Below the pieces are notes generated by a model. The model saw only the letters and a program-made list of their open reading frames with translations, did not search any database and had not been told where the DNA came from. A DNA stretch of 28,166 nucleotides, taken from contig CAKPJM010000011.1 of NCBI GenBank assembly GCA_934162625.1, forward strand, positions 1-28,166, written 5' to 3'. Below are positions 10,501-18,493 of the stretch, one piece after another (the stretch's first letter is position 1; each line of letters begins with the position of its first letter). This DNA comes from an uncultured Clostridia bacterium (GTDB lineage: Bacteria > Bacillota > Clostridia > TANB77 > CAG-508). The position numbers and the translations under genes were made by a program.

Positions 10501-12366
10501 TTGTTTCCAATTTCACTTGTTGTGATTTCTTTTGTTTTTATTGATAATTCTTCATCGTATAATAAAGCAATATTATCTAATGTTACTTCTGTTATTTCTG
10601 CAGGAAATTCTACATTAATTGTAGGATTTTTAAATAATTTATTGCTATTGTCTACTGATTTTAATACTGCTGTTAATCTTAGTGTATTTTCAACTTGATT
10701 TGATATTTCGTTTTTGTCCAAGTTTACTTCTATTGTTGTTTCTGGTTCTAATAAATCTGCTGTTGAAGATTTAATTATGTTTGTTACTTCTTTGTTTTCT
10801 CCATCTTCAGTTAGCAATTTTACTGATGAAGACATTCTTGAAATTTCTTCTATTCCTTCTCTCTTTAATACACTTATTGCTTTTTCATTTAATATTTCTA
10901 ACTTACCTTCTTTTACTGCTTCTGTTGTTTCTATTACAATTTTGTTTACTTTTGTTTGGTAATTTATTGTAATATACTCTTCATTCTCTTCTGATACTTT
11001 TACTTCTGCTAAAGGAGTATTTAAATTGTCTGCATTGTATACTTTTATTGTTCCTTCTTCTCCTAAAAGTTCTAATGCTTGAGCTTTGTTTATTTTTGTA
11101 GTTTTATAATATGTAGATAAATTTTCTGTTTCTTGTTCTGTTGTATCTTGTAATACTATTTTTTTAGTTAGTTCTGGATAAGATACAAACACACCCCAAG
11201 CTGTTTGATAATCTGTATCTTCTCCTATATACATATTCCCTTTATATATTCTATTAGTAATTGCTGTATCTAATGTATCTACACTTCCTACTGTTCCTAT
11301 ATTATCTAGTGTTATTTCATTTTCTTTTTCTATAGCACCATTTGTTCTGCCATATAATTCTAATGTACTTTTTATTTTTGATACAAATGGTAATATTTGT
11401 GTTTCTTCATTATATATATATGTAACTATAAACTCATCAGCTGTATTTTTTGTCCATGAAATATTGTTTTCTGCATTTGAATTATTTAGTACTTCTATAT
11501 ATGTTTTTCCTTCTTCTTGTTTGTATTCATATTTGCTATCTACTGAGTTTGCAAATTCTATGTTTGATTTTCCATTTGTTGCTAATGTATTTTTCGCTGT
11601 AACTTTTACTTGTTCTGGTGTTGTTCCTATTTCTGGATTTTGTATTTCTATTTTGGTTGCTTTTATTGGTGCTTTACTTTCATTTATATTTGATTTTACT
11701 AGTACTTGTACTATTCTTTTATTTGTTCCTTCTATATTGTATATTCTGTTTGTTATTACTTCCTGTGATAATGTTACTTGTTCTTCTGTTATTTCATTTG
11801 TTGTCCATTCTATTTTTACATTTTTTGTTGTGTCTATATCTGTAACATTTCCGCTATTATCTATATATTGTCCTGTTAATTTTATTTGGCTAACCATGTT
11901 TAATAAACTCAAATTGTATTCTGAATTTTTTCTGGCTACAATTGGTAATCCAAAGCTTATTCCATTTTCTGAAGATATTGTTTCTATATTCTTCTCAAAT
12001 GAATTGCTACTGTCTTTTAATTCAAAATTTGAATTTGAGAATTCTATTTTTGGATTTTCTAGCCTTCCTTCATCCTGTACACTTATTGCTACAAATAAGT
12101 TTAAGTCATCTGCATCTATGTTTTTACTTATTTGATTTTTAGTTCTATCATTTTCGTCTAAGTATGCAATAAACTTTACATTATCTGAATTTGTTTTGCT
12201 ATCTTGTTTTGATAAATCAACTTCTGCTGCATGTGATAAAAAGGCTTCTCCTATGTAAGTTCCGAAGCATGGCAAAATTAGCAAAAGTTAATGTTATTAC
12301 TAGCAACGTTGCTAATACTTTTCCTGTGGTTTTACCATTATTCCATTTAATTAGATTATTAAACAT
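7500..12366 (-). CDS. Giant DUF11/SdrD_B surface protein (+1 frameshift in signal peptide)
   Basis: This 1621-residue protein starts at the ATG at 12366, seven bases after AGGAGG, and encodes a signal peptide (hydrophobic VLATLLVITLTFANF). After 34 codons the frame is broken by an extra C (12264). Skipping it gives ...AMLGTYIGEAF... and then a long open frame. The middle holds several DUF11-like repeats from about residue 860 (for example VTYEIKVTNTG). A Asp/Gly/Pro-rich linker follows near 1240-1280, then one SdrD_B-type domain (GLAWLDKDKNGI). A membrane helix and basic tail end it, preceded by SIKTGG rather than LPXTG. It is first in the operon and its stop overlaps the next start. Without frame correction the only start for the body is a TTG lacking a signal peptide, so the join is well supported. 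Probably structural or adhesive; function unknown. Confidence 0.82.
8532..8603 (-). repeat. 36-bp tandem repeat in surface-protein linker
   Basis: Two in-frame 36-bp units (8532-8567 and 8568-8603) encode a 12-residue Asp/Gly/Pro repeat of the form GDSDNPGGTD(E/N)P. It makes a flexible wall-spanning linker before the SdrD_B domain. Copy number could vary between strains. Confidence 0.75.
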
Positions 12367-12490
12367 ATTAGTTCCTCCTATATATTTGTAAAACTATGGC
12401 TATATATATATTTATATAGCATTATTTTTGCATTTTTATTGTAGATTGTCAATATATGTTTTTTTTATTAAAACATATATTTTAAAAATA

Positions 12491-12590
12491 GCTATACGGA
12501 AGCACAAAATGCAAACTTTAATTGTAAAAGATTACATTTTTATGACATTTTATATTTTTATTGTTTTGTGTCATTTTTGCCCGATATAGC
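12491..12590 (-). promoter_or_regulatory. Structured 5' leader of the surface-protein operon
   Basis: The predicted transcript has a leader of about 240 nt. Its 5' part can form a long-range helix: GCUAUAUCGG (12590-12581) pairs with CCGUAUAGC (12499-12491) over nine pairs with one bulged U. The helix is extendable inward by GCA with UGC and AAAAUG with CAUUUU. A competing inner hairpin AUGACA/UGUCAU uses 12569-12574 and 12542-12547. I do not recognise a known riboswitch; it could be a regulatory RNA or simple mRNA-stabilising structure. Confidence 0.4.
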
Positions 12591-12611
12591 GCACTTTCAC
12601 CTATATATTTT

Positions 12612-12640
12612 ATTATAAACGTTTATGTAAACTTTTTCAA
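12612..12640 (-). promoter_or_regulatory. Promoter of the surface-protein operon
   Basis: On the minus strand TTGAAA (12640-12635) is followed after 17 bases by a perfect TATAAT (12617-12612), a vegetative sigma-70 type promoter. Transcription would start near 12605, giving a leader of about 240 nt before the ATG at 12366. Confidence 0.75.
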
Positions 12641-12719
12641 GAGATTTTCTAAAGATTTTAAAGTTTCTTTGGAAAAAAATTACTTTTTAGAAAAATAATT
12701 AGAGAAATTGTAATTTGTT

Positions 12720-12832
12720 TAGTTGATGTGAGAGGTGTGATGTTGGAAGTGGGATTTATAAGATCAAGGCTTCACAGTCCTTTCCCCTATTTTTTCTCAC
12801 TTCTCACATCACACTTCGCACTTCGTGAATTT
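12720..12832. repeat. Imperfect inverted repeat built on GATGTGAGARGTG
   Basis: The segment starts with GTTGATGTGAGAGGTGTGA and ends with the inverted form, CACTTCTCACATCACACTTC. The opening GATGTGAGAGGTGT recurs at 14795-14808, beside another repeat. It looks like a dispersed non-coding palindromic element. There is no coding potential here. Confidence 0.5.
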
Positions 12833-12855
12833 ACATTTTTATGAAATAAATTTCT

Positions 12856-13692
12856 TTATTTTAAGCTTTTCTTTAACTTTGTTATATGGTCTAATGTTTG
12901 CATATATCCTTCTTTATAGCAGAATTCTAGTTTATTTATGCTAAATGGTTTTGCATCTTTTAAGTCTAGTTCTATTACATAATCACTTATTCTAACTGAT
13001 TCTCTTATAAGATTTTCTGTCATTAAATCTAATGACTGCATTCCTATGTTATATATTGTTTTTTGCTTTCTTGGAGTTTTTAGTTTAAATCTTATAGAAA
13101 TTACTTTGTCTACTCCTAGTTTTTTACATTCTGCAGATGGTAGATTGTCAAAAATTCCACCATCAACGAATTGAAATTCTTTATATTCAAATGGAGCATA
13201 CATTATTGGAAATGTGGAACTTGCTCTAACTGCTTTTCCTATTTCTATATCATGTATGTACTCTTCCCCTTGTAAGTCTTTACTATTTGTAAATATTATT
13301 TCTCTATCTGTTATTAAATCTGTTGCTGGTATAGATATTGGTAACTTTATATCTTTTATATTTTTAATATTCTTTAATTTTCCTGATTCTTCTATTGCTG
13401 ATTCTATATTATAGCTGGAAGTTATTCCTCCTAGTTTTATTCCTCTTACTTCTTTTATATTTCCAAACACATATTTAGGAGATATTGCCATTACAGATTT
13501 AGCAAAATAATTGAATAATTTAATCATTTCTTCTGTTGTATATTGCATTCCGTAAAGTGCTGCAACTATACTACCCGCAGATGTTCCTGCTACAGCATCT
13601 ATTTTTATTCCGTTTTCTTCTAAGGCTTTTATGGCACCTATATGTGCGGCTCCTCTAACTCCACCACCTGCTAACGCTAAACCTATTTTCAT
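12856..13692 (-). CDS. Patatin-like phospholipase
   Basis: This 278-residue protein is a patatin/RssA-type serine lipid acyl hydrolase using a Ser-Asp dyad. It shows the oxyanion loop GGGVRG (9-14), the nucleophile elbow GTSAG (36-40, Ser38) and the catalytic Asp in DGG (Asp177). There is no signal peptide, so it probably acts in the cytoplasm on membrane lipids; the substrate is not evident. Its length is typical of small bacterial members. AGGAGG precedes the ATG closely. Repeats lie on both sides and no neighbour shares an operon with it. Confidence 0.92.
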   Translation of the reverse strand: MKIGLALAGGGVRGAAHIGAIKALEENGIKIDAVAGTSAGSIVAALYGMQYTTEEMIKLFNYFAKSVMAISPKYVFGNIKEVRGIKLGGITSSYNIESAIEESGKLKNIKNIKDIKLPISIPATDLITDREIIFTNSKDLQGEEYIHDIEIGKAVRASSTFPIMYAPFEYKEFQFVDGGIFDNLPSAECKKLGVDKVISIRFKLKTPRKQKTIYNIGMQSLDLMTENLIRESVRISDYVIELDLKDAKPFSINKLEFCYKEGYMQTLDHITKLKKSLK

Positions 13693-13735
13693 ATTTGCCT
13701 CCTATATTTTTTCTTTTTTAATTCTTCATTGAGTA

Positions 13736-13790
13736 TTTTAAAAGAACCCCCAGTCGGCTACGCCGACAGCCCCCTTAAATAAAGGGGCCA
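13736..13790. repeat. Short dispersed palindrome (CAGTCGGCTACGCCGACAG type)
   Basis: This GC-rich patch in AT-rich surroundings contains the palindrome GTCGGCTACGCCGAC followed by CCCCCTTAAATAAAGGGG. It has the look of a dispersed intergenic element seen in many Clostridia. It encodes nothing. Confidence 0.5.
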
Positions 13791-13807
13791 AGATTCAATT
13801 GTATAAA

Positions 13808-13876
13808 GCCCTATGTCTGCCCGAAATTTGCAATTTTTTTGTTATAATTTTTCGGGCGAGTACGGAGCCCCTACAT
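13808..13876. repeat. GTAGGGG-family palindromic element, left-truncated copy
   Basis: This stretch matches the element at 14807-14887: both contain GCCC(T)-TGTCYGCCC, then GAAATTTGC or AAAATTTAC, then TTTCGGGCG-GTACGGAGCCCC and end in CCCCTAC. The copy here lacks the outer left end. Confidence 0.6.
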
Positions 13877-13897
13877 TTGTATCAATCACCATGATAT

Positions 13898-13930
13898 ATT
13901 CGGGTCGCCGAGGGCGGTGACCCCTACAGC
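13898..13930. repeat. Small hairpin of the CCCCTAC family
   Basis: GGGTCGCCG pairs imperfectly with GGCGGTGACCC, and the unit ends in CCCCTACA like the other members of this family. Confidence 0.45.
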
Positions 13931-13945
13931 ATTTGCAGTAAATTA

Positions 13946-14013
13946 CATTTACGATTCAGGACAGTCCCCTTTTGTCATTCAACAAAAGAGGGACAGTCCC
14001 TAGAATCGTTCAC
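13946..14013. repeat. 68-bp repeat, copy 1, with REP-like inner palindrome
   Basis: This segment is identical over 68 bases to 14904-14971. It is an imperfect palindrome bounded by ACGATTC and GAATCGT and contains GGACAGTCCC cores, related in style to the GGGGACAGACCCC REP. It ends two bases before the SDR stop codon, and the twin lies upstream of the SDR gene in the same orientation. Confidence 0.85.
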
Positions 14014-14014
14014 A

Positions 14015-14758
14015 TTATCTTTTTGCTTTTTCCATATTGTATACAATTTTACCAATAATTTTGTCTGGTACTATTTTGCTTAAGAATCTTATCATTTTGT
14101 TGTTTCCACCTGGTAATATCATATATTTTCCTTTGAACATATTGTCTATTGCATATCTTGCAACATATCTTGCTGTCATTAATTTTGTTTTGAATTCTAC
14201 ATTTGCTTTTTCTAAGAATGCAGTTTTTATTGGTCCTGGGCATAATGCACTTATTTTTACATTTGAGTTCCTTTTTCTTAGTTCTTCATAAATGCTTTGT
14301 GTTAGTTTTAGTACATATGCTTTTGTAGCATGGTATGTTGCCATGTGTGGTCCTGGCATAAATCCTGCTATCGATGCTACATTTAATATATAGCCACTAT
14401 TTCTTTTGCACATATCTTGCAAGAATAATTTTGTTAATGTGTGAACTGCACATACATTTGTGTTTATCATATTTAGTTCTGTTATTAAGTCTGTTTCTGT
14501 AAATTCTCCACAAGTTCCAAATCCTGCATTGTTTATTAGTATATCTATATTCTCTACTTGTTTATACAATTCTACGCAATTTTCTGCAAGACTTAAATCC
14601 ATGCATATTATCTGCGAATTTGTTTTTAGTTCCTTTTGTACTTGTTCTAGTTTTTCTTGTTCTCTTGCTACTAATACTAAGTCTATTCCTTGCTCGCTTA
14701 AGTATATTGCCATTTCTCTGCCTATTCCTGATGAAGCTCCTGTAACTAATGCTTTCAT
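14015..14758 (-). CDS. SDR-family oxidoreductase
   Basis: This 247-residue classical short-chain dehydrogenase/reductase has an NAD(P)-binding Rossmann motif TGASSGIG (6-13), the NNAGFG motif, a catalytic Ser in NVASIAGF and the YHATK motif. The substrate cannot be read from sequence. I chose the ATG at 14758, after GAAGGAA and directly before MKALVTG. An upstream in-frame ATG (14833) would add 25 residues encoded by repeat DNA. The gene is flanked by two identical 68-bp repeats and related GTAGGGG elements, so it may have been carried or rearranged as a unit. Confidence 0.9.
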   Translation of the reverse strand: MKALVTGASSGIGREMAIYLSEQGIDLVLVAREQEKLEQVQKELKTNSQIICMDLSLAENCVELYKQVENIDILINNAGFGTCGEFTETDLITELNMINTNVCAVHTLTKLFLQDMCKRNSGYILNVASIAGFMPGPHMATYHATKAYVLKLTQSIYEELRKRNSNVKISALCPGPIKTAFLEKANVEFKTKLMTARYVARYAIDNMFKGKYMILPGGNNKMIRFLSKIVPDKIIGKIVYNMEKAKR

Positions 14759-14806
14759 ATTTTTCCTTCTTTCTAAATTGGAATTTGTGTAATTGATGTG
14801 AGAGGT

Positions 14807-14887
14807 GTAGGGGCGGGCCCTGTGTCCGCCCAAAATTTACAATTATTTTTTATGATTTCGGGCGGGTACGGAGCCCCGCCCCCCTAC
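14807..14887. repeat. GTAGGGG-family palindromic element (MITE-like)
   Basis: About 81 bases begin with GTAGGGGCGGG and end with GCCCCCCTAC, giving terminal inverted repeats; the inside contains CCGCCC and GGGCGGG arms separated by an AT-rich middle. It has no coding capacity. Related copies lie at 13808-13876, 13898-13930 and, as minimal hairpins, at 18357-18382 and 23733-23765. Confidence 0.65.
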
Positions 14888-14903
14888 AATTTGCAATGGA
14901 TTT

Positions 14904-14971
14904 CATTTACGATTCAGGACAGTCCCCTTTTGTCATTCAACAAAAGAGGGACAGTCCCTAGAATCGTTCAC
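14904..14971. repeat. 68-bp repeat, copy 2
   Basis: Identical to 13946-14013 and in the same orientation, about 960 bases apart, with the SDR gene in between. The remaining stretch to leuS (14972-15145) is AT-rich. I see no T-box or other recognised leader there, only a weak hairpin near 15100. Confidence 0.85.
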
Positions 14972-15145
14972 GCAAATTCCAATTTACCTTTGTTATTTGC
15001 CTTATTATATCAGATAATTATAAATTTTAATAGTTTTTACTTTATTTATTTTTATTTTTGTTATATAATCTTTTCAATATTATTTAGGGGACTTCCGCTT
15101 TGCGAGTTTTTTTACATTTATTTTATAGAAATGAGGAGATATGCT

Positions 15146-17554
15146 ATGGATTATAATCATAAAGAAATAGAAAAGAAATGGCAAAATTATTGGGATGAAA
15201 AACAAAGTTTTAAAGCAGTTACTGGAGATAATAAAGAACCATATTATATATTGGTAGAGTTTCCTTATCCTTCTGGAGCTGGCCTTCATGTTGGACATGT
15301 TAGAAGTTACACTGCTCAAGATGCTTTGGCTAGAATGAAAAGAATGCAAGGTTATAATGTTTTATATCCAATGGGTTGGGATGCTTTTGGTGCTCCTGCT
15401 GAACAATATGCTATTAAAAATCATATTCACCCAAAAGAAGCTGTAAAGGAAAATATTCATACTTTTAAGGGACAAATGAAAGACTTAGGTTTTTCTTTTG
15501 ATTGGTCTCGTGAGTTTTCTACTACTGACCCAGATTATTATAAATGGACTCAATGGCAATTTTTACAATTTTATAAACATGGTATGGCATATAAGGATAC
15601 TATTCCTGTAAATTGGTGCCCTACTTGTAAGTCTGTTTTATCTAATGAGGACGCAGCTGGTGGAGTTTGTGAGAGATGTGGTAGTGCAGTTGAGCAAAAA
15701 GAGAAATCTCAATGGATGCTTAGAATGAGTGATTATGCAGAAGATTTATTAAAAGGTTTAGATGATACTAATTTTGCTGATAGAGTAAAACTTGGTCAAA
15801 TTAACTGGATTGGTAAATCTACTGGTGTTGAACTTGATGTACAAATTGTTGGTGGAGGTAAGTTCTCTGTATTTACAACTTGTATTGAAACAGTTTATGG
15901 TATTACATTTTTTGTTATTGCTCCTGATGGTAAGCTAATTAAAGAATTAATGCCTAGAGTAAAAAATAAAGATGAAGTTAATGAATATATTAAAGAGACT
16001 GCTAAAAAATCTGCTATGGATAGAACAGAGCTAAATAAAGGCAAAACAGGTTGCAGAGTAGATGGAATTATGGCTATTAACCCTGTTAACGGAAAAGAAG
16101 TTCCTGTATTTTTAGGTGACTTTGTTTTAGGAGACTACGGAACTGGGGCTGTTATGGCTGTTCCTTCTCATGACCAAAGAGATTTTGAATATGCAGTAGA
16201 ACACAATTTGGAAATGATTCCTGTTATTGATGGCAGAGATGTTAGCGAATCTGCTTTTGAAAAACAAGATTATTTAGGTAAAGGCTGTAAATTAATTAAT
16301 TCAGAAGAATTTACTGGTCTTACTGTTGAAGAAGCTAAAGAAGCTATTACAAATAAATTAGTAGAAAAAGGTATTGCTAGAAAAGTAAATAATTATAAAA
16401 TGAGAGATTGGGTATTTTCTCGCCAAAGATTCTGGGGAGAACCTATTCCTATGATTTATTGTGAAAAATGTGGATGGCAACCAATGAATGAGGAAGATTT
16501 ACCTTTATTGTTACCAGATGTTGCAGAATATGAACCAACCGAGAGTGGAGAAAGCCCTCTTGCAAATATTACTAATTGGGTTAATACAACTTGCCCTCAT
16601 TGTGGTGGAAAGGCTAGAAGGGAAACTGATACAATGCCTAACTGGGCTGGTTCTAGCTGGTATTTCTTAAGATTTATGGACCCTCATAATGATAAGGAAT
16701 TTGCTTCTATGGATGCTATGAAATATTGGAATAGAGTTGATTGGTACAATGGTGGTATGGAGCATACTGCAAGGCATTTGCTTTATGCAAGATTTTGGGT
16801 TCAATTCTTATATAATATTGGTTTAGTTCCTAAAAAAGAAATGATTTGGACTCGTGTTAGCCATGGTATGGTTTTGGGGTCTAACAATGAAAAAATGAGT
16901 AAATCTAAAGGAAATGTTATTAATCCTGATGATATAGTTAATGAATATGGTGCAGATACTTTAAGACTTTATGAAATGTTTATGGGTGATTATACACAAG
17001 ATGCTCCTTGGAGTACAGATTCTTTAAGAGGTTGTAAACGTTTTATAGATAAAGTTATTCGTTTAAAAGATAAAATTGGTGATGGAGAAGGTTATTCTAA
17101 AAAGTTAGAGCCAATTATCCACAAAACAATCAAAAAAGTGCAAACTGATTTAACTACAATGGCATATAACACAGCAGTATCTGCATTAATGATTTTGGCT
17201 AATAGCTTTGATGCTGAAGATAAAATAACAAAAGAAGATTATCATTTGTTATTAACTTTACTTAATCCTATTGCTCCTCATATTACAGAGGAAATAAATG
17301 AACAATTAGGATTCAAACCAATTTGCGAATCTAGCTGGCCTAAATATGATGAAGCTAAAACAATAGATAGTGAAAAGGAAATTCCTGTTCAAATAAATGG
17401 TAAAGTAAAGGCAACTGTTAAAATTGCTTTAGATGAAGAGGAAACTAGTGTAAAAGCAAAGGCTTTTGAAGCTGTTTCTAGTTTGCTAGACGGAAAGAAT
17501 GTTGTGAAAGAAATATATGTAAAGAATAAAATTTATAATATAGTTGTAAAATAA
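15146..17554 (+). CDS. leuS: Leucyl-tRNA synthetase
   Basis: This 802-residue class I synthetase attaches leucine to tRNA-Leu in the cytoplasm. It shows the HIGH-type motif HVGH (48-51) within PYPSGAGLHVGH and a zinc-type cluster with Cys158, 161, 175 and 178. The CP1 editing domain carries TTCIETVYG, in place of the common TTRPDT threonine-rich motif, and MAVPSHDQRDFEYA. A second Cys cluster (YCEKCG, then CPHCGG) and KMSKS (583-587) follow, before the anticodon-binding C-terminal part. The start is the ATG at 15146, seven bases after AGGAG; the frame is open further upstream but unconserved. It is a single gene with its own terminator. Confidence 0.97.
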   Translation: MDYNHKEIEKKWQNYWDEKQSFKAVTGDNKEPYYILVEFPYPSGAGLHVGHVRSYTAQDALARMKRMQGYNVLYPMGWDAFGAPAEQYAIKNHIHPKEAVKENIHTFKGQMKDLGFSFDWSREFSTTDPDYYKWTQWQFLQFYKHGMAYKDTIPVNWCPTCKSVLSNEDAAGGVCERCGSAVEQKEKSQWMLRMSDYAEDLLKGLDDTNFADRVKLGQINWIGKSTGVELDVQIVGGGKFSVFTTCIETVYGITFFVIAPDGKLIKELMPRVKNKDEVNEYIKETAKKSAMDRTELNKGKTGCRVDGIMAINPVNGKEVPVFLGDFVLGDYGTGAVMAVPSHDQRDFEYAVEHNLEMIPVIDGRDVSESAFEKQDYLGKGCKLINSEEFTGLTVEEAKEAITNKLVEKGIARKVNNYKMRDWVFSRQRFWGEPIPMIYCEKCGWQPMNEEDLPLLLPDVAEYEPTESGESPLANITNWVNTTCPHCGGKARRETDTMPNWAGSSWYFLRFMDPHNDKEFASMDAMKYWNRVDWYNGGMEHTARHLLYARFWVQFLYNIGLVPKKEMIWTRVSHGMVLGSNNEKMSKSKGNVINPDDIVNEYGADTLRLYEMFMGDYTQDAPWSTDSLRGCKRFIDKVIRLKDKIGDGEGYSKKLEPIIHKTIKKVQTDLTTMAYNTAVSALMILANSFDAEDKITKEDYHLLLTLLNPIAPHITEEINEQLGFKPICESSWPKYDEAKTIDSEKEIPVQINGKVKATVKIALDEEETSVKAKAFEAVSSLLDGKNVVKEIYVKNKIYNIVVK

Positions 17555-17562
17555 AGGTACAG

Positions 17563-17600
17563 AAAAACAGGATTGTTGCAAATTAACAATCCTGTTTTTT
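17563..17600 (+). terminator. leuS intrinsic terminator
   Basis: A perfect 15-bp stem (17563-17577 with 17585-17599) with a 7-base loop and T-run begins nine bases after the leuS stop. Confidence 0.92.
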
Positions 17601-17664
17601 AATACTATACTATATATTTCCTCATTTTATTCGGAAAGTCAAATCGGCTATAGCAAATGATGAC

Positions 17665-17910
17665 TTAAGTCACTTGTTCAATATAACTATTATTATATAA
17701 TTCATCTGGACATATATCTGCTCCATTTTCCCATTCTATGGATAGTCCTGCTATTTTTACTTTTTTAAACTTATTATAGTCTTTTAATTCTTCAAAGGCT
17801 TTATGATTTAAATATGGTTTTACGTCAAATTTCTTTACTTCTCCATTATTGAATTTAATCTTTAATGTGTAATCTTCTAATACTTCTACCTCTTGAGCTC
17901 TTGGTCTCAT
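17665..17910 (-). CDS. DUF2442 domain protein
   Basis: This 81-residue protein fits the DUF2442 family: EVEVLEDYTLKIKFNNGE at the N-terminus, a central FDVKPYL and the C-terminal pattern IEWENGADICPDELY. Family members are often encoded next to a DUF4160 protein in toxin-antitoxin-like pairs, but I see no such partner on either side, so it is an orphan here. GGAG precedes the ATG. Its start lies just upstream of, and divergent from, the first small hydrophobic peptide locus. Molecular function is unknown. Confidence 0.82.
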   Translation of the reverse strand: MRPRAQEVEVLEDYTLKIKFNNGEVKKFDVKPYLNHKAFEELKDYNKFKKVKIAGLSIEWENGADICPDELYNNSYIEQVT

Positions 17911-17949
17911 TTAAATCACTCCAATCCTTGTTTTTTTGCCAATTTTGTA

Positions 17950-17979
17950 TTGACTTTCATTTCCATATTTTGGTATAAT
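17950..17979 (+). promoter_or_regulatory. Promoter of hydrophobic peptide locus 1
   Basis: TTGACT (17950-17955), an 18-base spacer and TATAAT (17974-17979). The start would be near 17986, giving an mRNA of about 215 nt to the terminator at 18200. Confidence 0.75.
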
Positions 17980-18004
17980 GCTTTTGGAAGTGAGAATACT
18001 CAGA

Positions 18005-18028
18005 TGTGGTTTGCCTCCATAAAGGAGG
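18005..18028 (+). promoter_or_regulatory. Direct repeat and ribosome-site-masking hairpin of locus 1
   Basis: TGTGGTTT (18005-18012) is repeated directly at 18225-18232, inside the antisense transcript, so the two RNAs are complementary here. Just after it, CCTCC (18014-18018) pairs perfectly with the Shine-Dalgarno GGAGG (18024-18028) over a 5-base loop, masking the toxin ribosome-binding site. Masked initiation is a hallmark of type I toxin mRNAs. Confidence 0.65.
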
Positions 18029-18036
18029 TGAGGCTT

Positions 18037-18156
18037 ATGATAGAATCAACTCTAATTGCTATTTTATACATATTATTCTTTGCATTAATTTTTGTAACTA
18101 TCATAGCTTTTACCTTAATTATTGTGATTTACATAATTTTGAGTAAGAGCGAATAA
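18037..18156 (+). CDS. 39-residue hydrophobic peptide, candidate type I toxin 1
   Basis: The ATG at 18037 follows AAAGGAGGTG, a very strong ribosome-binding site. The 39-residue product (starting MIESTLIAILYILFFALIF) is almost wholly one membrane helix (about 5-33) with a polar SKSE tail. The size, single helix, masked ribosome-binding site, strong promoter, bidirectional terminator and convergent antisense promoter match Fst/par-type type I toxins. Sequence similarity to Fst itself is not obvious, so the assignment rests on architecture. A homologous locus lies 1.9 kb downstream (19841-20190) in the same orientation. Confidence 0.7.
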   Translation: MIESTLIAILYILFFALIFVTIIAFTLIIVIYIILSKSE

Positions 18157-18160
18157 CCAA

Positions 18161-18200
18161 TAAAAACGCATCTGTAATTGCCATTGGAGATGCGTTTTTA
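18161..18200. terminator. Bidirectional terminator of locus 1
   Basis: A 13-bp perfect stem (18161-18173 with 18188-18200) has A/T tails on both sides. It can end the peptide mRNA on the plus strand and the convergent antisense RNA on the minus strand. Confidence 0.85.
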
Positions 18201-18241
18201 TTTTACTAACTGGCAAACCACTTTTGTGGTTTCTCATTTCT
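18161..18241 (-). ncRNA. Candidate antisense antitoxin RNA 1
   Basis: An RNA of about 80 nt is predicted from the minus-strand promoter at 18248-18275 to the shared terminator. Its 5' part contains a hairpin AAACCAC-AAAA-GTGGTTT that is complementary to TGTGGTTT in the peptide mRNA leader, and its 3' part is complementary to the mRNA 3' end. The geometry (long toxin mRNA of about 215 nt, short convergent RNA) resembles RNA I/RNA II of the pAD1 par locus. Confidence 0.6.
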
Positions 18242-18247
18242 ATTTTT

Positions 18248-18275
18248 ATTATACCATATATTTACATTTTGTAAA
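18248..18275 (-). promoter_or_regulatory. Antisense RNA 1 promoter
   Basis: On the minus strand TTTACA (18275-18270), 16 bases, then TATAAT (18253-18248). The promoter region is nearly identical to the one at 20147-20174. Confidence 0.7.
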
Positions 18276-18356
18276 TACCTTTTTGGCAAATTTATTCATG
18301 CCGAGATTTTTTACAAATATATTTTAGCAATATCCATTTTGATATTTTTTGTATTT

Positions 18357-18382
18357 TGGGCGTATGCAATACGCCCCTACAT
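18357..18382. repeat. Minimal CCCCTAC-family hairpin
   Basis: GGGCGTAT-GCA-ATACGCCC followed by CCTACA; a small palindromic repeat unit in the gap before the MBL gene. Confidence 0.55.
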
Positions 18383-18439
18383 TCTTTAGATTTGAGTTGA
18401 GTAATAATGCACTCATATTTTTCTTATTACTTGCACTGT

Positions 18440-18468
18440 TTGACTTGTTGTCTGCTTTATGTTAATAT
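18440..18468 (+). promoter_or_regulatory. Promoter of the MBL-fold gene
   Basis: TTGACT (18440-18445), 17 bases, TAATAT (18463-18468), placing the start about 20 bases upstream of the start codon. Confidence 0.6.
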
Positions 18469-18493
18469 ATAAATAATCAAATTTAGGAGGTAT

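Noticed and set aside
12282..12284. TTG start for the DUF11 surface protein
   Set aside because: It lacks a ribosome-binding site and would remove most of the signal peptide; the upstream ATG at 12366 with AGGAGG encodes the missing signal in the other frame.
12496..12499. CGG in the surface-operon leader as another extra-C site
   Set aside because: It is non-coding and its bases pair with 12581-12584 in the predicted leader helix, so it looks native.
14985..15145. T-box riboswitch before leuS
   Set aside because: No T-box sequence, specifier stem or terminator/antiterminator pair is visible in the short AT-rich leader.
14797..15145. N-terminal extension of leuS (open frame back to 14798)
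   Set aside because: It is encoded by repeat DNA, has no similarity to LeuRS, and AGGAG is correctly placed for the ATG at 15146.
17893..18036. Longer 87-residue reading of the first hydrophobic peptide
   Set aside because: The extra 5' part overlaps the promoter and leader; the strong ribosome-binding site sits right before the ATG at 18037.
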